NCBI GenBank assembly: GCA_000697335.1
Contig: JNEM01014853.1
Location: forward strand, 1 to 15,657
Length of the DNA: 15,657 nt
Direction: 5' to 3'
From: Conidiobolus incongruus B7586
Taxonomy: Eukaryota > Entomophthoromycota > Entomophthoromycetes > Entomophthorales > Conidiobolaceae
Shown: one piece after another, positions 8,588-15,657 of the stretch
Position numbering within the stretch: position 1 is the stretch's first letter
Layout of the letters: each line of letters opens with the position of its first letter
Notes under the pieces: model-generated
The model's database searches: none
What the model was told of the DNA's origin: nothing
The model's input: only the letters and a program-made list of their open reading frames with translations
Translations under genes and position numbers: made by a program

Positions 8588-8960
8588 TATAAGTGAATAA
8601 TAATAGTTGAGGGTGAAAGAAGCAAATTTTTCAATACTTTAAGAATTATATAATAACTAAATCTTTTAGTATTAAGGTGTTAATTAATAATAAAAAAAAT
8701 ATATTAATAGTTAGGTAAAAGGTTAATTTATATAAGAAGTAATATAAGTTAAAGTTTTAATTAGAGAAAAAAACCTAAATCTTTCTTATAGCTAAATAAA
8801 ATATATACACATAAGTATATAAGGTTAAGTAATAGTAAAGTTACTTAAATATAAAGATTTATAAAATATTAATAAGATTTAATTTGGATAATCAGGTCTT
8901 TAATAATGAATTAGAGTGAGGAAAAGTATTAATTAAGTAGCAATTGTTATAATACTTATA
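8588..8960 (-). repeat. 3' LTR of element 2
   Basis: 373 bp, matching 15086-15459. The termini read TATAAGT...ACTTATA, inferred to have been TGTAAGT...ACTTACA before C-to-T change, a clean inverted end repeat. It is bounded outside by ATATT and inside by the polypurine tract (CCCTTTTT on the plus strand). Compared with the other copy it shows T where that has C at several CpA sites, for example AATAATAG against AACAACAG near its left end. Confidence 0.92.
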
Positions 8961-8968
8961 CCCTTTTT
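8961..8968 (-). other. polypurine tract, element 2
   Basis: On the minus strand AAAAAGGG directly precedes the TATAAGT start of the 3' LTR. The position and composition are those of the plus-strand primer of LTR retrotransposons, and they confirm the element's orientation. Confidence 0.72.
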
Positions 8969-9054
8969 AAACTATATTAAGCTATTAGTATAATCTTACT
9001 CCCTTTAATTTTTTTAATATAGGATAAATAAACATAAGTGTTTTTAATCACTTT

Positions 9055-9420
9055 AAGTGATTTTTAAATTGATTTAAAATTAAGATAGCTTAACCATTTT
9101 ATAAAATAATAAAGTTTTCTATATTTTGTTTTATATGTAAAAATTTCATTGATATAATATTCTTTATTTGTTTAATTATTAATAATAGATAATAAAGGTT
9201 CTTTGAAATTTTAATCAGGAAATTTATTTTTAAGATAATAGTATAGTTTTAACAGTGAGGTATAAAAGATTAAATAATATTTATAAGTTTTTGGTAACTT
9301 TAATTTAAAATTTCCAGGTTTAAAGTTTGCTTTAAAAATATAGAATAGCTTAATCTAATATAGTAAAAGCTTGTAATTTATGTTGTTTCTAAATATTTAT
9401 TTGGTGAAGGGTATATCTAT
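9055..9420 (-). pseudogene. integrase C-terminus and chromodomain relic, element 2
   Basis: Minus-strand reading gives a PGNFKLKLPK stretch and TSLLKLYYYL (about 9230-9320), equivalent to the family's YRLELP...HVSLLKPY. Then EYYINEIFTYKTKYRKLYYF and IKWLSY (about 9085-9170) match the chromodomain core EYxVExILxHRxxxxxLxYLVKWxGY. The aromatic and KW positions that bind methyl-lysine histone tails in the family are still visible in outline. The region lies between the integrase core and the polypurine tract, as in other chromoviruses. Fossil; broken. Confidence 0.78.
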
Positions 9421-9699
9421 TATAACTAAAAGGACTAAAGATTTAGATTTATATTTAAGTAAAGTTTTATAGAATTTTAAATAATAATTTTTATTTTATA
9501 TTTGTTTTAACTTAGTTGATTTTGAAATTATTTGGTGGATTAATTTAAATCTTTTTAATTTATCTATGATAAACTTATTGATGATAATATCTAAGTTAAA
9601 GTTAATTAATAAGTTAGGATATTATTTATAATTTATAAAATAGGGAGTTAAACTACTAGATTAATTAACTAAGTTATTATAGGCAAATTATAAATAAAG

Positions 9700-10260
9700 T
9701 AAAAGAGATTCTTAATTATCTTAATTAAAGTTAATATAACTTTTAAATAACTCTATTAAAGTTTTAATAACTTTTTCAACTAGTTTATTTGATTAATGAT
9801 GGCAAACAATATTAAGCTTTATATTAATATTTATATGTTATATAAAAGCTTTCTAGAATTTTAAAGTAAATTTAAAATTTCTATTAGTGATAATAGTAAT
9901 AGATAATTTATATAATAAAATTACCTTTTTAATTAATAAGTTAGCTACTTTAAACACTATAATTATTTTATAAATAAAAATAAAATAAGTAAATCTGTTG
10001 TATAAATCAATAACTACTAAAATATTATCATAGCCTTTTTTTAACTTAACTATTTCTATAAAGTTGAGTTATATTTAAGCTTAAGGTTTAAATAATAAAG
10101 ATAAAGAATTTAATTCACCAATTATTTTTTTTTGTATTGTATTTATTTCTTTAACAGCTATCATAAAATTTATAATAGTTTCTTACCAATTTAATTAATT
10201 TTAGTACATAATATTTTACTTGAATTTTATTAATAAATTGAATCTAGCTTTAATATCTAT
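9700..10260 (-). pseudogene. integrase zinc-binding and core relic, element 2
   Basis: On the minus strand, LVRNYYKFYDSC (about 10150-10190) stands where Gypsy integrases have LVRxxYWWPxMxxxVxxYVxxC. The core follows at about 9850-10040: GYDNILVVIDLYNRFTYF, then a long stretch with ITIITNRNFKFT, equivalent to YDSILVVVDRLSKMxHF and SIVSDRDxRFTS. The mariner at 10382-11708 lies just upstream in the element, separating this region from RNase H. Fossil with several breaks. Confidence 0.85.
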
Positions 10261-10381
10261 TTAACATATAATTATAGTATTATTCTAAAATCTTTAATTA
10301 AAAGTTAAAGACTTCTAGAATATATAATTTATTATGCTTATATAACAAACTATTTTATATTTAGAAAGTTTTTTCTTATTA

Positions 10382-10407
10382 TTTTATAATTTAAATAATG
10401 GGAATTT
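10382..10407 (+). repeat. left terminal inverted repeat, mariner copy 2
   Basis: TTAAATAATGGGAATTTT is the inverse of 11682-11708 around the shared core AATGGGAATT. The outer part agrees more loosely (mostly A/T exchanges). Confidence 0.7.
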
Positions 10408-10459
10408 TATGTGATTGAAAGAAAATAAATATTTTAATATATAGAAAAGTAAAAATAAA

Positions 10460-11500
10460 TATATAATATAAAATGAATAATTTCTTTTATTTCTAATAAT
10501 ATTTTGTTATATTTTTAATGAAAATCTAATACTTAAAAAATAGTTCTTTTTATTAAAAACTGAAATTTGATGTTTCACAAACCAATTAAATTTTCCTATA
10601 GAAATTTTTTTACTTACAAGCTAGTTTTTTAATTGCTTAAAACAATTATAATCACATAGGTTATAATCTAAAGAATATATTAGATATAGTAGTTTTTTCC
10701 AGTTATTTTAAATTAGAAAGTTTTTTACAACTTTAGATTTATGTATTTTATAACTATCATGTAAAATAATAGGTTTTTTCAAATTATATTGAGAATACTA
10801 TTTAGAAATAGTTTTATTTAAAAAAGAAATATAAAGTTTATTATTAATAGATTTTCCTTTAAGAACTAAATAAGAATAGCATATGCTATTATAATTAATT
10901 ACCATAATTAATATTTATTTATTAATAAAGTGTTTATTTAAAAGAATTTGTAAAGGGGGTTGATTTAGCTTAATCCAACACTTTGATTTATGTTTTAACA
11001 AAGGATTATACAAAAAAATCTAAGATTCATCAAATGTATTAATTTGCTGTAAAAGCCTTGGTTTTTAGCTATACCTTAGTAAGTTTTATTTACCAATAGC
11101 TACTCTAGCTTTTTTTTTAAGCTTTAGTTAAATTATAAGGTACCTATTTTATATTTTTATCAATTAATTTTAATTTAAACTTTAATATATATAAAATACT
11201 TATATAACTAATATTAAAATGTCTTGATAGTTCTTTAATTGAAATAAAAAGGTGCTGTTCAATATAATTTTTTATTTTATTAATAATTAGAAGAATAACA
11301 ATTAAAATTAATCTTTTAGATTTTAGCAGGTTTTAGGTAGTTTCTCTCTTAATCTTAAAATAATTTACCTAGCAATAAATTTTTAATTTAGATAATACTT
11401 CATTATTAAAAGCTATTTGTAAATTTTAAATAATTTTAGAGGGTTTGTGGTTAAGTTTTACTAATACTAAAATAAAAAACTTTTGATAGTTACTATTTAG
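10460..11500 (-). pseudogene. mariner (D,D34D) transposase relic, copy 2
   Basis: Family order on the minus strand is helix-turn-helix with SIKELSRHFNISYISILYIL (about 11190-11250), the WVPxxLT linker motif (about 11126-11146), DES (11023-11031), HDxxxxHKSK (about 10733-10761), YSLDYNLCDYNCF (about 10642-10680), and a C-terminal QNIIRNKRNYSF like mariner's LPxRWQKCIxxNGxYF. Catalytic aspartates are at 11029-11031, 10756-10758 and 10651-10653. All three are in one frame, with 34 residues between the second and third, the mariner D,D34D signature rather than Tc1 D,D34E. Breaks: the Trp of WVP is TAG (11144-11146), a one-base shift lies in the T-run at about 11110-11118, and other Trp/Gln codons are stops, including one in the DESW motif. 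Length is close to the usual 345 residues. It is inactive; the start codon is not resolved. Confidence 0.88.
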
Positions 11501-11560
11501 TTTAAGTATAATTAAATTAAATAACTAATTTTAAAAAATTAATTTCTTAATCACAAAAAT

Positions 11561-11565
<5 letters not shown>

Positions 11566-11593
<28 letters not shown>
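11566..11593. repeat. (TA)14 microsatellite in mariner copy 2
   Basis: An uninterrupted TA tract of 28 bases between the transposase N-terminus and the right terminal repeat. Copy 1 has only a short TA tract at the corresponding place (about 1839-1848), so it grew in this copy. Confidence 0.9.
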
Positions 11594-11596
<3 letters not shown>

Positions 11597-11681
11597 CAAA
11601 ACTATTTATTTTCCTATTTGTTTTGTATATATTTGTTTATTTGAAATTAATAATATATTTTAAAAATTAGAAATTAAAAAA

Positions 11682-11708
11682 ATTCCCATTTCTTTATTTC
11701 TATAGTAA
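11682..11708 (-). repeat. right terminal inverted repeat, mariner copy 2
   Basis: AATTCCCATTTCTTTATTT is the inverse partner of the left end at 10382-10407; the AATTCCCATT core pairs with AATGGGAATT. Confidence 0.7.
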
Positions 11709-11829
11709 TATTATTCTTTTTTATTTTAATTTTAATTATTAAATAAAAATTATCACATTATAGTTTTTCTTTTAAAGTTTAATAAAAGTTTTTATTATTT
11801 AAGGTAATAATTGTTAAACTAGTTTTAAT

Positions 11830-12400
11830 TGGTTTTTTACATTTATTATATATTATTGTATAAATTAGATTTTTACTTAACATATCTATAACTTTATTCT
11901 ACTTACTAAAAAAGTATTTAATTAGGAATAAATACTCCTGGATAATTTTTATCTATTTAATTTGTTTTTTAGATAGGTGCTTTTGTAAATTTAAGTAAAT
12001 TAATGATTTATAATTGTTTAAGCATAAAAACTCTTGATGAAACAACTAAAAACTAAATTTTTTTATGATTTCTACTAATATAAGTATTTCTTACTTATAT
12101 ACAAGATAATATTGTTTAGTAGGTGTTAATTTTCTAAACTAGAACACTAAAAGCTTTAGATTTAAATATTTAAAAACTTTTTAGTATTTAGTTACCCCTT
12201 TTAAAGTTTTAAAGTAGTTATACTTTTTGAAAGCTTTAATAATTTGGCTTTGTGCTATTTAATTACTTATAGTATAAGTAGATATATCTATAAATATAAT
12301 TATTAGCAATTCAAAATTAAATATAGCAAATATTAAAGCTATAGCAATTTTGTAAATTAATATATAAAAAAAGAAATTTTCATTAGGGGTTTAAGTAAAT
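11830..12400 (-). pseudogene. RNase H domain relic, element 2
   Basis: Minus-strand text near 11890-12020 gives LTYLNLQKHLSKKQIK, then KIIQEYLFLIKYF and KVIDMLSKN, matching the family's LxYFMTTKxLxRRQARWAE, YxFxIxYRPG and NxxADALSR blocks in the right order and spacing. It lies between RT and integrase and is cut off from integrase by mariner copy 2. In the living element it would remove the RNA template strand. Fossil with multiple breaks. Confidence 0.8.
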
Positions 12401-12559
12401 AGTTTATCCTTCTTTAATAAATTAGATATAAAACTAGTAAGCTTAATAAATATAGGAATATAATCTTTAAAATATATAACTAATCCTAGAAAAGCTATTA
12501 CTTAATATTTACTGGTAAAGATTATAATGTTGTATAATCTTTAAAATTTTACTAGGTTA

Positions 12560-13120
12560 ATAGAAATTCTTTTAAAAAAAATAATATAACTATAAAATAA
12601 AATAGATAAAACAACAAAAACACATTTAGAAAGTATTACTAGTAACTAATTTTAGTTGAATATCTGTAAGATAATCTCTATATACAAAATATAATCATCT
12701 AAAGATTTTAAATAAACTAAAATATTATTTAAATAGCATACAATAAAATTATTATAATACTTGCTAAATAAACTATTTATAAATCTTATAAATATAGCAA
12801 GTGTATTATAAAGTTTAAAATTTATAACTTTAAACTTATAATACTTTAATACATAATTAAAAGTAATTAAAGGGATATTTTATTTATTGATTAAAATATT
12901 ATAATAGCTATTCTTAAGATTTATTTTAGTAAAGTAATTTACACCTATAAATCTATTATTAAAAACTTTATTATTAATATAAAATTGCTAACCTCTATTA
13001 TGTTTTTTAACAAAAAAAATTAGTAAACCTTAAGGGTTTATAAAAAGTTATATAAAACCTGATTCTAATAGCTTATTTATTTCTTTATAAAAAACCTTAT
13101 TTTGTTTAAAAGAAATATAA
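12560..13120 (-). pseudogene. reverse transcriptase domain relic, element 2
   Basis: On the minus strand, KLLESGFI (about 13060-13085) and GLLIFFVKKHNRG (about 12995-13035) match the conserved LEKGFIRPS...SPVLFVKKKDGG block. TKINLKNSYYNI (about 12896-12931) corresponds to TKIDLRSGYHQI, the first active-site block. LDDYILYIE (about 12678-12705) is the YLDDILIYS catalytic motif, about 73 residues further on, a normal spacing. This is the best-kept domain of element 2, but it is broken. No convincing protease motif was found between this domain and gag. Confidence 0.86.
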
Positions 13121-13699
13121 TGAGGTGATTTATAATAAAGTTAAGTGTTATATAATAGTTGAATTTTATGAAACATATTTCTTTTTAGTGATAGAGTAGT
13201 TAAAACTTTAAAAACATTTCTGTATTTATTAACTACTTTGTACAATAGATTTTTAATATCTAAAACATCTTTTAAATCTTCTAAAGAAGTAAAGATAGTG
13301 TTAAAGTTGATATAAATTATATTAGATTAATTTTCTAACTTCTTAATTAAATTTACAAAGGATATTCTTGAAATTATTATATTATTGAAAGAGGTATTAT
13401 TAGTACTTTCTTCTATAATAGAATTAATTATTAGCTTATAACTTAAACTATTATAGCAAAACAAAAAATATGCTCATTAGATAAACTTTCATTTATGATA
13501 ATCAGATAGTACTTTTAAAACCAACTAAAACTTATAATAGTATTATATTTTATAAAACCTATTATAAATTAGATTTTTTTAAAGTAATCTATTACTAATA
13601 AAATATTACAATATAAAAATCCTTTAATAGTTTATTAGGTATTATTTATATAATATAATACTACATTTGATTAAAAAATAATTTAAATCTCTTAACAAC

Positions 13700-14860
13700 A
13701 TCTTTATAAATAAATATACTATTATATTTAAAGTTAAATAGGCAAGAAATAAAGTTTTTATTTAGAGTACTTTTAAAAATTTATAAGGAACACAACTTAT
13801 TTTCAATAAAATTTAATAAATAAGAGTTCAGATAGATATTACTCTTTTTGTTTAATGAATTTTAAAATAATTTTTGATTATTTAAATATAATTTCAAGGG
13901 TTTATTATAAAGAATTTTTAACAAATATTTCTCTGTGTTATTTTAATTATATTAAGTTAAATTTAAACTAGATTAATTATTAATCTGTTGATTACTTTCT
14001 CTATTATTCACTTAAATATTGTTGTTTAAAAGTATATTACTAGAGTTTTTACTATTAAATAACTTTTTAAGATATTTATTCTAATAGTAATCTATATTAA
14101 TTTATTTATAATAAAAATATTTTTTATTTTTTCTTTAGTGTAGTTTTTTTTTAGTTAGATGTTTTTTTTTCTATATTATAAATATATCTATAACATTAAG
14201 ATTAGATAATTTAAATACAAAACTATTAAAGCTTATATAAAAGCTTTTATTTATTTCTTTAATATAATTTTAATTATCTTCTACTTTAATTATTATTTTA
14301 GTTAAAGTAGCAAAACTAGTTATTTTGATATTAATTTTAAAATAAGTAACTATAAAAATATTAAGCTTAAGTTTTTTTTTAAACCTATTTTTTTCACCTT
14401 TAGACAAGTAAAGAATCTTTAATTTAAGCTAGGTAAATTCTTTTATAAAATTTCTAACTGAAGATTTCTGAGTAATCTTTGCTAACTTGTTTTAAGCTAA
14501 TGTAACTATATCTGATAGGTAAAACCTTTACTTAATCACTTGTTTAAATTAGTTAAATGTTTAGATTCTATTAAGATGAAAAGAACCACTAGTAAAATTA
14601 AGTGTGTCTTTTAAATATTTATATTACTAGAGTTTAATATGAGAGGTTAATTTAGAAGCTAAAATCCTTACTAAATTATATAAATTTAAAGTTTTAATTT
14701 CTTTAAAGAATTTAGTTAGTTTGTTTAAAAATACTTCTAGTTTTTCAAGAGATTTTAAACTATTATAAGTAATTAAGTTATTTGTGAAGAACTTGACTCT
14801 ATTAAAGCTTTTTAAAGTAGATAATAAAACTCTATAACTATTTAATTTAGCTATCATTTG
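13700..14860 (-). pseudogene. gag relic, element 2
   Basis: Position rather than motif makes this gag: it lies between the 5' LTR and leader and the RT domain. The longest uninterrupted stretch, 76 codons at 14627-14857, is Lys/Leu/Asn-rich and could be the helical N-terminal capsid part (SLEKLEVFLNKLTKFFKE). A lysine-rich tract with NYTKEK near 14110-14150 lies where the nucleocapsid zinc knuckle is expected, but no CCHC can be read with confidence. The product would coat the RNA in virus-like particles. Fossil. Confidence 0.6.
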
Positions 14861-15067
14861 TTATATATAGCTAATCATTTAAATTTACTCTAATTTCAAT
14901 CTATGCTCAATAAAAGTACTATTAATATTCATAAAATCTTGTTAACTAATAGAATAATAGTTATTTTCATTAAAACTTTAAATGTTTATCTTGTTTTAAT
15001 TGTATATAGAACAATAGGTTATAATTATAAAATCTTTAACTGTGGTAGTAAAAGTGTTTTTAGATCT

Positions 15068-15085
15068 TTTTAATTATTACTACTA
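15068..15085 (-). other. candidate primer binding site, element 2
   Basis: On the minus strand TAGTAGTAATTAAAAAG follows the 5' LTR directly. If the first bases were TGG before decay, this is the usual start of a tRNA-primed site. I could not assign the tRNA. Confidence 0.4.
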
Positions 15086-15459
15086 TATAAGTAAATAACA
15101 ACAGTTAAGGGTAGAAGAAGCAGGTTTTTTAACACTTTAGGAAATATATAATAATTAGATCTTTTAGTATTAAGGTGCTAATTAATAATAATAAAAAATA
15201 TATTAATAGTTAGGCAAAAGGTTTATTTGTGTAAGAAGTAATATAAGTTAAAGTTTTAGCTAGAGAAAAAAATCTAAGTCTTTTTTATAGCTAAGTAAAA
15301 TATATATACATAAGTATATAAGGTTAAGTAACAATAAAGTCACTCAAATATAAAGATTTATAAAATGTTGATAAGATTTAATTTGGATAATCAGGTCTTT
15401 AATAATGAATTAGAGTGAGGAAAAGTATTAATTAAGTAGCAATTGTTATAATACTTATA
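15086..15459 (-). repeat. 5' LTR of element 2
   Basis: 374 bp matching 8588-8960 end to end. It reads TATAAGT at the left and ACTTATA at the right on the plus strand, followed by ATATT. It keeps C or G at many sites where the other LTR has T or A (AACAACAG, GTCACTCAAA, TGTTGAT), and the reverse at others, so both LTRs decayed separately. The last 95 bases or so, ending at 15459, are identical in the two copies. Confidence 0.92.
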
Positions 15460-15464
15460 ATATT
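15460..15464. repeat. target-site duplication, element 2, right
   Basis: ATATT, identical to 8583-8587, directly outside the 5' LTR. Confidence 0.75.
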
Positions 15465-15657
15465 AATAACTTATCTTAATTTAAAGTTTAATTTATCTTT
15501 GTTTATATTTTTATATTATATTAATGTTTTTATACTATATTGTTTTTATATAAAGTTATTTTCTATATTATATAAGTAAAAATATTATTATATATATATA
15601 TATTTATATATAATAAAAAAATTATAAAGTATAATTAAAATATATTATTAAATTTTG
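15465..15657. other. AT-rich flank
   Basis: Low-complexity A/T sequence with TA runs (about 15589-15602), continuing the insertion target of element 2. I see no gene or motif. Confidence 0.6.

Larger units (their letters stand above)
10382..11708 (-). mobile_element. Tc1/mariner DNA transposon, copy 2, nested in element 2
   Basis: 1.33 kb, with inverted ends near 10382-10407 (AAATAATGGGAATTTT) and 11682-11708 (AATTCCCATTTCTTTATTT), and one minus-strand transposase relic between. It interrupts element 2 between its RNase H relic (ending near 11830) and integrase zinc-binding region (starting near 10250), so it inserted after element 2. Copy 1 (661-1966) is homologous along the whole length and copy 3 (3785-4378) matches its right half. 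It is the least decayed of the three and keeps more G/C, for example AAAGGGGGTTG near 10952. A (TA)14 tract at 11566-11593 lies upstream of the transposase. Exact termini are uncertain by about 10 bases and the TA duplication cannot be resolved in such AT-rich DNA. Confidence 0.9.
8588..15459 (-). mobile_element. Ty3/Gypsy chromovirus element 2 (full-length fossil)
   Basis: A structurally complete LTR retrotransposon on the minus strand. Two 373/374-bp LTRs, matching ATATT duplications, a candidate primer binding site, gag, RT, RNase H, integrase, chromodomain and polypurine tract lie in family order. It spans 6.9 kb, of which about 1.33 kb is a nested mariner (10382-11708), leaving about 5.5 kb, usual for chromoviruses. 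It is broken, with dozens of interruptions. By eye the LTRs differ at roughly one base in ten, nearly all transitions, often CpA to TpA or TpG to TpA, and their last 95 bases or so are identical. RIP-like mutation can act in a few generations, so LTR divergence overstates the age. The few transversions suggest a fairly young insertion compared with element 1. Confidence 0.93.

Noticed and set aside
14627-14857. Open frame of 76 codons on the minus strand as a small host gene
   Set aside because: It lies between the 5' LTR and RT of element 2, exactly where gag belongs, and has no features of an independent gene. Kept only as part of the gag relic.
15589-15602. TA run as a promoter or origin signal
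   Set aside because: Such runs are common throughout the window and nothing nearby supports a function.
1-15657. Mitochondrial or plastid DNA as an explanation for the AT-richness
   Set aside because: No rRNA, tRNA or respiratory-chain genes are visible. The content is nuclear-type LTR retrotransposons with chromodomains and mariners.

Overview
The window is extremely A+T-rich, almost free of CpG (I find only eight by eye in 15.6 kb), and holds no intact gene. It reads as a transposon graveyard in an AT-rich compartment. The combination of chromodomain-bearing Ty3/Gypsy elements (chromoviruses), LTR pairs that differ almost only by transitions (many at CpA/TpG) and loss of CpG fits a filamentous ascomycete with RIP-like (repeat-induced point mutation) decay. 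This organism call is an inference; another AT-rich eukaryote is possible.

Layout. 1-654: featureless AT-rich DNA, with a possible tiny mariner-derived element near 250-372. About 661-1966: a degraded Tc1/mariner DNA transposon (copy 1, minus strand). 2281-2679: a solitary LTR-like repeat (family A/B, copy A). About 3073-3775: a diverged repeat that may be the left LTR of Gypsy element 1. About 3785-4378: the transposase N-terminal end of a third mariner copy. 4381-4777: LTR-like repeat copy B. 4778-7702: the pol region of Gypsy element 1 (plus strand), with reverse transcriptase, RNase H, integrase and chromodomain followed by a polypurine tract. From 7703: its right LTR, whose later part resembles the repeat at 3.27-3.77 kb.

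8588-15459 is Gypsy element 2 (minus strand), structurally complete end to end. It has two 373/374-bp LTRs with TGTAAGT/ACTTACA-type ends, an ATATT target-site duplication on both sides, a polypurine tract, and gag, reverse transcriptase, RNase H, integrase and chromodomain in order. A mariner (copy 2, about 10382-11708) is nested between its RNase H and integrase regions. All coding parts of both Gypsy elements are fossils with many breaks.

Chronology: element 2 jumped into already AT-rich DNA; mariner copy 2 then inserted into it; C:G-to-T:A decay affected all copies. Mariner copy 2 is the best preserved coding relic: its D,D34D catalytic triad can still be read in one frame. I found no host gene, RNA gene or CRISPR. 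The two longest open frames, 63 and 76 codons, are stretches inside LTR-element sequence, not host genes.
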